The notes below the pieces were generated by a model. It did not search any database. It was given only the letters and a program-made list of their open reading frames with translations, and had not been told where the DNA came from. Of a DNA stretch of 39,763 nt, positions 25,208-32,613 are shown in pieces; position 1 is the stretch's first letter, and each line of letters opens with the position of its first letter. The position numbers were made by a program, and so were the translations under genes. The stretch is from contig PMUM01000203.1 of assembly GCA_003166855.1 (NCBI GenBank), forward strand, positions 1 to 39,763. The letters are read 5' to 3'. This DNA is from Acidobacteriaceae bacterium. Lineage in GTDB: Bacteria > Acidobacteriota > Terriglobia > Terriglobales > Acidobacteriaceae.

Positions 25208-26821
25208 CTAGAGCAGCCTCACCGCCTTCGCCTTCTGCACCGCCGGAATCGTCCTCAGCTTCGCCAGCACTTCCTCCGGCACACGCCCGTCGACGTGCAC
25301 TACTGCGATCGCCTCACGGGGCTGGTCGGACTCCTTCTGCACTTCTTTCTCAACCGCACGCCGTCCCAGTGAGAAGTCCGCGATGTTGATCGACTCTTCT
25401 CCCAGAATTGTGCCCACTTTGCCAATCACGCCGGGCACGTCGCGGTTCCGCAGATAAATCAGGCTGCGCTCCAGCGGCGCTTCCACGTCGATGCCATCCA
25501 CGTGCAGCAACCGCGGAGCCGCGCCGTGCAATACCGCGCCTTTCACCATGTGCTCTTCCGTCGCAGTCTTCAGGAAAATCGACAGTACGCTCCCCGCGCC
25601 TCCGGTCGACGATTTCGGCTTGTGCGATTCCAGCACGCGCAGCCCGCGCTCTTCCGCAATCGTCGCCGCGTTCACCAGATTCGCTTTTTCCTCCAGCGCC
25701 TCGTTCAGGATACCCTTGATCGCCCCGTTGCGGATGAGTTCCGTCTTCCATTCCGCAATGTGCCCGCCGTACCGGATCGAAATTTCTTCGATGCTCCCCT
25801 CCGACACTTGCGACAGAAACGATCCCATTCGTTCCGCCAGCACGATATAGGGCTGCATGGTGGCATATTCTTCCGCCGAGACCGAGGGCACGTTCACCGC
25901 GTTCTGAATCACGCCGTGCTTCAGATACTCCTTCACCTGTTGTGCAATCTGCACGCCCACGGCTTCCTGCGCCTCGAAGGTCGATCCGCCCACATGCGGC
26001 GTGAGGATCACATTTTCCAGCGCCGTCAGAGGCGAGTTCTTCAGCGGCTCTTCCGTGAAAACGTCGAGCGCCGCCGCGGCCACGTGTTTCGTCTTGAGTG
26101 CCGCAGCCAGATCCGCCTCATTCACCAGTTCGCCGCGAGCGCAGTTCACCAGCCGCACGCCCTTCTTCATTTTCGCGATGGACGCCTCATTGATCATTCC
26201 GGTCGTCTGCGGCGTCAACCCGACGTGCAACGTGATGTAATCCGCCACGGCATAAATCTCGTCGAGTCCCGCCAGCCGGATTCCCTGCTCCTTCGCCACC
26301 GCGACCGACACAAACGGATCGTGCGCTACCAATTCCATCCCAAACGCCCGCGCCCGCCGAGCCACCTCCATCCCAACCCGCCCCAGCCCGACAATGCCCA
26401 GCGTTTTCGCGCGCAGCTCCGTACCCTGCAGCGATTTCTTCTCCCACTTGCCCGCATGCATGAGCGCATCGGCGCGGCATAAGTGACGAGCCATGGCCAG
26501 CATCATCCCCAGGGTCTGCTCGGCGACGGCGACCGCGTTGGCGCCCGGCGTATTCATGACTGCGATCCCCTTGTGCGTCGCCGCCTCGAGATCGATGTTG
26601 TCCACACCGACTCCAGCCCGCCCGATCACGCGCAGCTTCTTGGCGTGCTCCAGCAGCTTTGCGTCGGCCTGCACCGCCGAGCGCACAATGAGCGCATCCG
26701 CAGTCTCCAGATGCAATTCCAGCTTGCCGTCCAGTTGATCCGCAGTAAGGACGGTCCAGTCTGGTTCCTGAAGTTGTGCTATCGCTGATGCTGAAATCTT
26801 TTCCGCTACGATGATTTTCAC
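25208..26821 (-). CDS. serA: D-3-phosphoglycerate dehydrogenase
   Basis: Oxidises 3-phosphoglycerate to 3-phosphohydroxypyruvate with NAD+, the first step of serine synthesis. At 537 residues it is the long form, with the catalytic domains (1-310), an intervening domain and a C-terminal ACT domain (about residues 450-530, GVIGKVGTILGEESINIADFSLGR). Landmarks are VIGRAGVGVDNID, the NAD-binding LGIVGLGRVGMEVARRA, the active-site region VNCARGELVNEADLAAAL and the catalytic histidine in LTPHVGGST. The start is GTG with an AAAGGAAA ribosome-binding site. The ACT domain implies serine feedback control. A class V aminotransferase gene, the likely next enzyme, is upstream on the same strand, with a lipoprotein gene on the opposite strand between them. 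Confidence 0.96.
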   Translation of the reverse strand: MKIIVAEKISASAIAQLQEPDWTVLTADQLDGKLELHLETADALIVRSAVQADAKLLEHAKKLRVIGRAGVGVDNIDLEAATHKGIAVMNTPGANAVAVAEQTLGMMLAMARHLCRADALMHAGKWEKKSLQGTELRAKTLGIVGLGRVGMEVARRARAFGMELVAHDPFVSVAVAKEQGIRLAGLDEIYAVADYITLHVGLTPQTTGMINEASIAKMKKGVRLVNCARGELVNEADLAAALKTKHVAAAALDVFTEEPLKNSPLTALENVILTPHVGGSTFEAQEAVGVQIAQQVKEYLKHGVIQNAVNVPSVSAEEYATMQPYIVLAERMGSFLSQVSEGSIEEISIRYGGHIAEWKTELIRNGAIKGILNEALEEKANLVNAATIAEERGLRVLESHKPKSSTGGAGSVLSIFLKTATEEHMVKGAVLHGAAPRLLHVDGIDVEAPLERSLIYLRNRDVPGVIGKVGTILGEESINIADFSLGRRAVEKEVQKESDQPREAIAVVHVDGRVPEEVLAKLRTIPAVQKAKAVRLL

Positions 26822-26988
26822 GAATGATTTCCTTTAAATGAAGGATCCGGATACAACAAACGTCGCCTGACACAATGTTGACGAGATCGTGACCAGAAAA
26901 TGACGGGCAGGTGACGCCCCTCTGACACGCCCGTCCACCGGGCTTTCTAGACTCTCTCTCACTGGGCCCTAGCCCTTGGGAGAACACT

Positions 26989-27405
26989 ATGAAAAGTCTG
27001 CAACCACTGAAACCCGTCAAAACAGCCTTGCTGGTAGCGCTGATCGCCATTTCCGTCGCGTGCGGCTACAGCTCCAAGATGACTCCGCCCGTCGCCGGGA
27101 CGATGCCCACTGTCTCTGCGCTCTCGCCCAATAGCGCGACCGCAGGCGGCACGGCGTTTACTCTGACTGTCGGAACCAACTTTGCCGCCAAGGCGATTGT
27201 GAACTGGAATGGCACCGCTCAAACCGCGAACACCACTTTTGTCAGCGCCAACCAACTGACAGTGGCCGTGCCGGCCTCAGCCATCGGGACCGCGGGCGCC
27301 ATCTCAGTCACCGTGACCAATCCCTCCACCTCGGGCACCGGGATGTACGGAAGCGGCGGAATGCTGGCCGAGACTTCGAGCGCAATGGACTTCACAGTCA
27401 ACTAG
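26989..27405 (+). CDS. Lipoprotein with IPT/TIG domain
   Basis: A 138-residue exported protein. The N-terminus is a lipoprotein signal (positive MKSLQPLKPVK, hydrophobic core, then ISVACG, with the lipid-bearing cysteine near residue 25). The remainder is one IPT/TIG immunoglobulin-like domain: a TVSALSPNSATAGGTAFTLT start, VNWNG and SVTVTNPSTSG. Such domains bind partners or polysaccharides on the cell surface; single-domain forms are unusual in being so small. Three-quarters of the C-terminal residues are small or polar. The ATG has a GGGAG ribosome-binding site. It lies on the plus strand between two minus-strand serine-synthesis-related genes. Confidence 0.85.
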   Translation: MKSLQPLKPVKTALLVALIAISVACGYSSKMTPPVAGTMPTVSALSPNSATAGGTAFTLTVGTNFAAKAIVNWNGTAQTANTTFVSANQLTVAVPASAIGTAGAISVTVTNPSTSGTGMYGSGGMLAETSSAMDFTVN

Positions 27406-27421
27406 CGCTCGACGCAGTTCT

Positions 27422-28615
27422 TCACGCGCCAACCAGCTGTTGCTTGCCGGACTGGGTGCGGGCATAGACTTCCTGCGCTGCCCGCACCGCAGCGCCATAC
27501 TCGATGCTCTTGCCGGTGACCTTGACCAGAACGTGTTCGAGCGCGCCCAGAATTCCGATCGTGTCGAGGTAGTCGTAGTACCCAATGTGCGCGATGCGGA
27601 ACAGCTTGCCCTTCATCTCGCCCTGCCCATTCGCTACGACCGCATCAAACCCTTCGCGGAACTCCTTCACAATCTTGCTCGAGTCGATGCCGTCCGGCGC
27701 GCAAATCGCGGTCAGCGCGGCCGCCGGAGATGCAGCATACAGCTTCAATCCCAGAGCCTTCGCGCCCGCCCGCGTCATCTCGGCACAAATCTCGGCATTG
27801 TTGACCAGTTCTTCCCGCCCTTTGGCCAGATCGCCATTTCCCATGCCGCGCACGAATTCCAAAGCCGCGCCCAGCGCAGCAAACAGTGAGGTCGCCGGCG
27901 TGTAAGCAGTCTCGCCCTTCGCCGCCGACTTCCGCTCCTTGCGCAGATCGAAGTAATAGCGCGGGGAAAGGGTCTGATCCATGTGCTTCCACGCGCGCTC
28001 GCTCACGGCGCAATAGGCCAGTCCCGGAGGCATCATCAGCGCCTTCTGAGATCCGCCAATGATCACATCCACGCCCCAGCCATCGACATCGAGATGCGTG
28101 GTACCCAGCCCGGTGATCGCGTCTACCACCAGCAGGGTCTCGCCACCTTGCGCCCGCACGATTTTCGCAATCCCCTCGATGTCATGCCGCGCTCCGGTGG
28201 AGCTTTCCGTCGCCTGCACAAACACTGCGCGCACCTGATGGTTCAGCCGCGCCCGGATGTCATCCAGAGAGAACGTCTCGCCATAGGGGACCTCCAGCAC
28301 TTCCACGTGGCAGCCGAACGCCTTGGCCAATCCCGTCCAGCGCTCGCCGAACTTCCCCGCAGTCAGCACGAGCACCGTGTCGCCCGGCGAGGTCAGATTC
28401 GACACCGACGCCTCCATCACGCCCGTGCCGGAACACGCCAGCACCAGCACATCGTTCTTGGTGCCAACGAATTCCTTCATGTCGGCCAGCACGCGCTGAA
28501 ACAAAGCGCGGAAATCGGCCGTCCGATGATGCGCCGTGAACGAAGCCATGGCCGTCTGCGCCGCCGGCAGCAGCGGCGTTGGCCCGGGAGTAAAAAGACG
28601 GTTCTTATGCAACAT
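27422..28615 (-). CDS. Class V aminotransferase, alanine-glyoxylate/serine-pyruvate type
   Basis: A 397-residue PLP-dependent transaminase. It starts with KNRLFTPGPTPLLP, the classic N-terminus of the alanine-glyoxylate/serine-pyruvate branch. The PLP lysine is in IGGSQKALMMPPGL (about residue 193), with the VLACSGTGVMEASVSNL phosphate-binding stretch and VVDAITGLG. Related enzymes in bacteria that lack a classical SerC may act as phosphoserine transaminase; that a serA gene lies next along the strand supports it but does not prove it. The ATG has an AAGGAC ribosome-binding site. It converges with the TIG lipoprotein gene. Confidence 0.9.
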   Translation of the reverse strand: MLHKNRLFTPGPTPLLPAAQTAMASFTAHHRTADFRALFQRVLADMKEFVGTKNDVLVLACSGTGVMEASVSNLTSPGDTVLVLTAGKFGERWTGLAKAFGCHVEVLEVPYGETFSLDDIRARLNHQVRAVFVQATESSTGARHDIEGIAKIVRAQGGETLLVVDAITGLGTTHLDVDGWGVDVIIGGSQKALMMPPGLAYCAVSERAWKHMDQTLSPRYYFDLRKERKSAAKGETAYTPATSLFAALGAALEFVRGMGNGDLAKGREELVNNAEICAEMTRAGAKALGLKLYAASPAAALTAICAPDGIDSSKIVKEFREGFDAVVANGQGEMKGKLFRIAHIGYYDYLDTIGILGALEHVLVKVTGKSIEYGAAVRAAQEVYARTQSGKQQLVGA

Positions 28616-28746
28616 AGGCAGAGTCCTTATGAGTAGGGATAGTCTTTAAGTTTACCGGAACCGCGCCGTTGCGGCACGTTTTCGCGAGCAAATGTCTATC
28701 GGAAAACGGCAATGCGCGCCGTGACCGCCATCACACCAAAAACGTA

Positions 28747-28770
28747 GCCCCGGACGCATTCGTCCGGGGC
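28747..28770 (-). terminator. Terminator of the small monooxygenase gene
   Basis: A 10-bp perfect stem (GCCCCGGACG with complement) around a four-base loop, followed on the minus strand by TACGTTTTTGG. It lies 60 bases past the stop of the gene at 28831. Confidence 0.8.
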
Positions 28771-28830
28771 CGTGGTGACTCATGCTATTGAGCGCGTCGC
28801 AGGACTGATTCCGCGCCACTGATTTTGCAT

Positions 28831-29136
28831 CTACCCGCGTCCCGTTTTTGACGCGAGGATCTCAGGCTTGTCAATTTTGGGCGGAGTAGCGAGCAGATCT
28901 TTCGCCTTGGCGAAGAGCGCCTTGGCGATCTCCCCATTGAGATGTGCATTGCGTCCATTTTCATCTGCAAACGTATCGAAGATGCCGTATTTTCCCGGCC
29001 CCATTTTGATGGCGTACCAGGTAATCGTTCCCGGTTCGCGTTCGGCCAGCGGCTGCACTGACTTCAAGAATTCCTCAAGTTCCTTCTCTTTCCCGGGTTT
29101 CGATTCCAACTGAGCCCAGATCGCAAGTTTTCCCAT
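28831..29136 (-). CDS. Antibiotic biosynthesis monooxygenase (ABM) family protein
   Basis: A 101-residue ferredoxin-like alpha-beta protein of the ABM/YgiN group, dimeric and mostly cofactor-free. It begins MGKLAIWAQLESKPGKEKE and continues with PGTITWYAIKMGPGKYGIFDTFADENGRNAHLNG, the family's core strands. Relatives oxidise quinols or other aromatic compounds; here no substrate can be named. The frame is open for 20 codons upstream, but ATG 29136 has a GGAGGG ribosome-binding site. It is followed by a strong terminator and is divergent from the YqeY gene. Confidence 0.85.
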   Translation of the reverse strand: MGKLAIWAQLESKPGKEKELEEFLKSVQPLAEREPGTITWYAIKMGPGKYGIFDTFADENGRNAHLNGEIAKALFAKAKDLLATPPKIDKPEILASKTGRG

Positions 29137-29209
29137 GATGAGTCCCTCCAGCCCATCAGATGCCGAACGTACCAGTATCGATGGGGATGATTTCAAGAGT
29201 CCCGGGTGC

Positions 29210-29246
29210 CCCCATTTCTCGCGCGTTCTTTGCGCGAGAAGTGGGG
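29210..29246. repeat. Long hairpin between the divergent ABM and YqeY genes
   Basis: Fifteen-base arms (29210-29224 and 29232-29246, CCCCATTTCTCGCGC and GCGCGAGAAGTGGGG) pair with one wobble across a seven-base loop, followed on the plus strand by ATTTT. Placed upstream of YqeY it could only terminate transcription coming from upstream, so it is more likely a dispersed repeat or a divergent-region attenuator. Confidence 0.55.
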
Positions 29247-29291
29247 ATTTTGACTTTCCACGCCTGGACCGCCGTCGAGCCCTGCTCCGTC

Positions 29292-29297
29292 TATAAT
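29292..29297 (+). promoter_or_regulatory. -10 box directly before the YqeY ATG
   Basis: A perfect TATAAT hexamer ends six bases before the ATG at 29304, so transcription would begin at about the ATG itself and give a leaderless message. No -35 box is evident at the usual distance, and no ribosome-binding site is present. Confidence 0.6.
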
Positions 29298-29303
29298 CCC
29301 CTC

Positions 29304-29762
29304 ATGACCCTAGTCGATCAAATCCAGAAAGACATCGTCAGCGCCATGAAGGCCAAGGACGAAGCCCGCCTCTCCTGCCTTCGCATGGTCAAAAGCGCTT
29401 TGCAGCTTCGCCAGGTTGAAAAGATGGCCCCGCTCGACGACAAAGAATCCCAGGCCGTGCTGTCCACGCTGATCAAGCAGCGCAAGGAATCCGTCGAGCA
29501 GTTCACCAAGGGCGGACGCCAGGAAATGGCCGACAAAGAAGCCGCCGAAATCGTCCTGATCGAAACCTACCTTCCCAAAGCCGCCGGAGAAGCAGAAATC
29601 GTCGCCGGAGTGAAAGCCGCCATCGCCGAAATGGGCGCGCCCACCATGAAAGAAATGGGCACAGTCATGAAGAACGCGATGGCGAGATTCAACGCCGCCG
29701 GCATGCGCGTCGACGGCAAAGTGGTCAGCGAAATCGTGAAGCGGGAGTTGGGCGGGAAATAA
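29304..29762 (+). CDS. GatB/YqeY domain-containing protein
   Basis: A 152-residue all-helical protein of the YqeY family, which resembles the C-terminal tRNA-binding domain of the GatB subunit of glutaminyl-tRNA amidotransferase. Its ends are normal: MTLVDQIQKDIVSAMKAKD at the start, YLPKAAGE in the middle and a final GMRVDGKVVSEIVKREL that matches the conserved tail. Its exact role is unknown, presumably tRNA- or translation-related. The frame is open upstream, but homologues begin at the ATG in 29304; the absence of a ribosome-binding site and the adjacent TATAAT argue for a leaderless transcript. The Pycsar operon begins about 90 bases downstream in the same direction. Confidence 0.92.
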   Translation: MTLVDQIQKDIVSAMKAKDEARLSCLRMVKSALQLRQVEKMAPLDDKESQAVLSTLIKQRKESVEQFTKGGRQEMADKEAAEIVLIETYLPKAAGEAEIVAGVKAAIAEMGAPTMKEMGTVMKNAMARFNAAGMRVDGKVVSEIVKRELGGK

Positions 29763-29812
29763 GTCGCCTTTCGGGCGCAGTTGGCCGACGATTACCCGCG
29801 ATGCTAATCCTC

Positions 29813-29841
29813 TTGCCGACCGCAGCGGGTCTGCTTAGTAT
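29813..29841 (+). promoter_or_regulatory. Promoter of the cyclase/TIR operon
   Basis: TTGCCG (29813-29818), a 17-base spacer and TAGTAT (29836-29841) match the sigma-70 pattern, each hexamer at four of six positions. The -10 box ends eight bases before the ATG at 29850. No ribosome-binding site is present, so the message probably starts at or just before the ATG. This would give the operon its own expression, separate from the gene upstream. Confidence 0.55.
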
Positions 29842-29849
29842 CTGCCTGT

Positions 29850-30779
29850 ATGGCAACCGAGCGAGACAATCGTCAACTGTTAGCACGCTTCCTGAATGAC
29901 AATGCAAAGCTCGTAGATTCCGTCGCAGCGCAGCGCCTTGTACAGGGTGACCGCGTCCTGGCCGACAAACTGCTCGCCCAGATGGAAATCACGGAAGTCC
30001 CGGCGGGGAGAGTCATTATTGAGCAGGGGGGATCGGATGACGACATATATTTCATCCTGGCCGGTAGTTGTGAAGTCCTAATCAATGGCCGCGTCACGAC
30101 AGAGCGGGGACCCAACGAACAAGTCGGGGAAATGGCGGCACTCGTTTCGTTCCTCAGACGTTCGGCCACGATTAGAGCTAAAGAAACTTGCGTGCTCGGC
30201 AAGGTAAGCGCGGCCTATTTTAACCGGTTGGGTTCCGAGTACCCTGTCCTATGGAAACAGGTATCCAAATCGCTGGCCGAACGTCTTCTTCAGCGTAACC
30301 GGCAGATCGCGAACACGAACGACCGGAGTCGGGTATTCGTAATTTCATCGGTTGAGGCGCTCGAGCTCGCCCGTGCCGTTCAGGAACTCTTGGTATACGA
30401 CGACGTCACCGTATTCGTCTGGGCCGAGGGAGTGTTCCGAGCGTCGCAATATGCAGTTGAGAGCCTGGCGCAGCAACTGGAAATGTCTGACTTCGCGGTT
30501 GCTGTTCTACAGGGAGACGATGTCATTCACGCAAGGGGACAAGAGCACCCCGCGCCGCGCGACAATGTCCTCTTCGAGCTCGGAATGTTCATTGGCAGGC
30601 TAGGAAGGCATCGAACGTTTCTCTTGCAACCTATGGAAGCGGGCGTCAAGCTACCGACGGACCTGTCTGGAATAAACACGATTCCTTACAAGGAGGGTAC
30701 CAGGGCCGATATCTTGGCCAACCTAGGTCCGGCATGTAACCAACTCAGAAGATGCTTTGAAGAACTCGGCCCCAAGTGA
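29850..30779 (+). CDS. pycTIR: Pycsar effector: cyclic-nucleotide-binding domain fused to TIR domain
   Basis: A 309-residue protein of the kind that acts as effector in Pycsar antiphage systems. Residues about 45-150 form a cyclic-nucleotide-binding domain of CAP type, with the phosphate-binding cassette VGEMAAL...RRSATIRA at 92-110, including the conserved arginine. Residues about 160-300 are a TIR domain of the type first annotated as nucleotide-binding: RVFVISS, RDNVLFELGMFIGRLGRHR (237-255) and the likely NADase glutamate at 243. Binding of a cyclic pyrimidine nucleotide should open the TIR domain to hydrolyse NAD+, stopping cell growth upon infection. The cyclase gene follows directly. 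The ATG has no ribosome-binding site and appears leaderless. The base composition is visibly lower in GC than the neighbours', which suggests transfer. Confidence 0.9.
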   Translation: MATERDNRQLLARFLNDNAKLVDSVAAQRLVQGDRVLADKLLAQMEITEVPAGRVIIEQGGSDDDIYFILAGSCEVLINGRVTTERGPNEQVGEMAALVSFLRRSATIRAKETCVLGKVSAAYFNRLGSEYPVLWKQVSKSLAERLLQRNRQIANTNDRSRVFVISSVEALELARAVQELLVYDDVTVFVWAEGVFRASQYAVESLAQQLEMSDFAVAVLQGDDVIHARGQEHPAPRDNVLFELGMFIGRLGRHRTFLLQPMEAGVKLPTDLSGINTIPYKEGTRADILANLGPACNQLRRCFEELGPK

Positions 30780-30786
30780 GTGCCAG

Positions 30787-31491
30787 ATGGGACTAAAAGA
30801 GGACTTGCAGACTGAAGTTGATGAGATCGTACGTGTCCAACGCTGGACGCTGCGCGACGGACAGGTTGTGCCCGAACCTGAGGACCTTCAACTTGGGAAT
30901 GACGGGATCAATCTTGAGGCCACGGTTCTTTATGCCGACATCTCGGGTTCCACACAGCTTGTCGACGACCACAACCCGCACTTCGCCGCTGAAGTGTACA
31001 AGACATACCTCTCATGTGGAGCATCAATCATAAAAAATTACAACGGTGTAATCACAGCTTACGATGGCGATCGGGTAATGGGTGTCTTCATTGGTGACAG
31101 AAAGAATACGAATGCCGTCACGTCCGCCCTCAAAATTAACGCCGCCGTGTCAGATATCATCAAACCCGCACTAGACGCTCAGTATCCCACCAGTGGCTAC
31201 ACATTGAAGCATGTCATAGGGATTGACACGAGCAAACTGCTCGTCGGTCGGATCGGAGTCCGCAACGACAACGACTTGGTGTGGATTGGCCGCGCAGCGA
31301 ACTATGCAGCCAAACTGTCCAGCCTTAGTAACAAGTATGCGATATACATAACTGACAGTGTCTACGGCAAGATCGCCGACACAGCCAAATACGGCGATGA
31401 CAGCAACACGCAGAACATGTGGACCAAGCTAACCTGGACTCAGATGGGCAACATGACGATCTACGGCTCAACATGGCAGTGGAACCTGTAG
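30787..31491 (+). CDS. pycC: Pycsar pyrimidine nucleotide cyclase (class III cyclase domain)
   Basis: A 234-residue class III nucleotide cyclase, partner of the preceding effector. The cyclase domain spans about 45-200. The two metal-binding aspartates are Asp51 (LYADISGS) and Asp95 (AYDGDRVMG). The transition-state asparagine is Asn172 (RAANYAAKL), but its usual arginine partner is Lys176. Aligned to mammalian adenylyl cyclase, the adenine-specifying lysine and aspartate positions hold Ala91 and Val165, so the base is probably not adenine; a pyrimidine product (cCMP or cUMP) is expected. The frame is open from 30757, overlapping the effector by 23 bases; I prefer ATG 30787 because MGLKEDLQTEVDEI fits the usual N-terminus. 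It lies 7 bases after the effector stop. It converges with rsmI. Confidence 0.88.
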   Translation: MGLKEDLQTEVDEIVRVQRWTLRDGQVVPEPEDLQLGNDGINLEATVLYADISGSTQLVDDHNPHFAAEVYKTYLSCGASIIKNYNGVITAYDGDRVMGVFIGDRKNTNAVTSALKINAAVSDIIKPALDAQYPTSGYTLKHVIGIDTSKLLVGRIGVRNDNDLVWIGRAANYAAKLSSLSNKYAIYITDSVYGKIADTAKYGDDSNTQNMWTKLTWTQMGNMTIYGSTWQWNL

Positions 31492-31513
31492 TTGTCGGTG
31501 CCTCAAAATCCTT

Positions 31514-32392
31514 CTACTTTCCCCTTTGCAACTCGCGGTAAGCCTCGCTCTTGGAAACTCCCCGCTCCTTCGCCACTTTTTTCAGCGCGGCCTTCTCGTC
31601 CACGTTCTCTTCCGCCATGATCTGCTGCACTCGCTGGCGAACGGAAACCCGGGCGGACGAGGCGTCCGCCGCTCCACGTGCATCGCCCTCCTCCGCCTTG
31701 CCGATCAGCAGCGTGATCTCGCCCTTCACCGCCTCGCGCGCCTTCAAGTTCTCCAACACCACACCCGCGCGCCCGCGCAGAAATTCCTCATGTAGCTTAG
31801 TCACTTCGCGCGCCACGACCACATGCCGAGCTTCTCCCAGAATCTCGACCACATCTTCCAACGCCTCGACCACCCGGTGCGGAGCCTCATAAAATACCTG
31901 CGTCCGCGGAGAACTTTTCACCGCTTCCAGCGCCGCCCGCCGTTCTCCGCGCTTTGCTGGAAGAAATCCGCTGAAGCGAAACGAATCCGTAGGCAGCCCG
32001 CTGGCCACGAGCGCCGCCAGAAATGCCGAGGCCCCTGGAATCGGCACCACCGGCACACGATGCCGGATCGCCAGCGTAATCAGCCGGTACCCCGGATCAG
32101 AAATCCCCGGCATCCCCGCATCGGTCACCAGCGCGACGCTCGCGCCCTCCTGCATCTCCTTGACCAGCTCCGCCGACTTCGTCATCTCGTTGTGCTCGTG
32201 ATAGCTGGTCGTCCGCGTCGCAATCGCATAATGATTGAGCAGCTTCTGCGTCTGCCGCGTGTCCTCGCAGGCAATCACGTCCACTTCCTTCAGCACGCGC
32301 AGCGCTCGCAGCGTGATGTCCTCCAGATTCCCGATCGGCGTCCCCACCAGATACAACGCCGGACCAGCCAAATCCGATTCCGCTTCCCTCAT
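31514..32392 (-). CDS. rsmI: 16S rRNA (cytidine(1402)-2'-O)-methyltransferase
   Basis: Methylates the 2'-hydroxyl of cytidine 1402 in the decoding centre of 16S rRNA, using SAM. The 292-residue protein has the tetrapyrrole-methylase-type fold with LYLVGTPIGNLEDITLRAL at the start, ACEDTRQTQKLLNHY, SYHEHNE, VTDAGMPGISDPG and PIPGASAFLAALVASGLPTD, all at the expected positions. A C-terminal tail (about 240-292) is richer in Arg, Lys and Ala and includes KKVAKERGVSKSEAYR, a helix-turn-helix-like part seen in some homologues. The start is ATG. It converges with the Pycsar cyclase gene, 22 bases apart. Confidence 0.95.
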   Translation of the reverse strand: MREAESDLAGPALYLVGTPIGNLEDITLRALRVLKEVDVIACEDTRQTQKLLNHYAIATRTTSYHEHNEMTKSAELVKEMQEGASVALVTDAGMPGISDPGYRLITLAIRHRVPVVPIPGASAFLAALVASGLPTDSFRFSGFLPAKRGERRAALEAVKSSPRTQVFYEAPHRVVEALEDVVEILGEARHVVVAREVTKLHEEFLRGRAGVVLENLKAREAVKGEITLLIGKAEEGDARGAADASSARVSVRQRVQQIMAEENVDEKAALKKVAKERGVSKSEAYRELQRGK

Positions 32393-32451
32393 GGCCGGAG
32401 TCTACCACCGCAGTGACTTTCCTCGGGAACGCGGTTTGCGGTGGCGAAATT

Positions 32452-32490
32452 CGTGTTTCCTCCGTGTCCCTTCGTGTCCTTCGTGGTTGC
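32452..32490. repeat. CTCCGTGTCC-type repeat, relaxed copy
   Basis: CGTGTTTCCTCCGTGTCCC and TTCGTGTCCTTCGTGGTT follow one another, the second a near copy of the first. It is related to the sequence at 23241-23260 and lies in the gap between the divergent rsmI and FmdB genes. Confidence 0.5.
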
Positions 32491-32613
32491 GGTCTTTCTC
32501 TTCGAGCATCGAGAGGATGCCGCGCCCGAATCGCCATCCGAATTGACGCAATCGCTCCTGCGCCCCTAAAATCAATACGAAACTGAGTTGTCCCTCACAA
32601 CCGTCTCACACTC

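Noticed and set aside
29137-31513. An integrated mobile element around the Pycsar genes
   Set aside because: No integrase, transposase, tRNA gene or flanking direct repeats were found; the two genes fit between YqeY and rsmI without visible scars.
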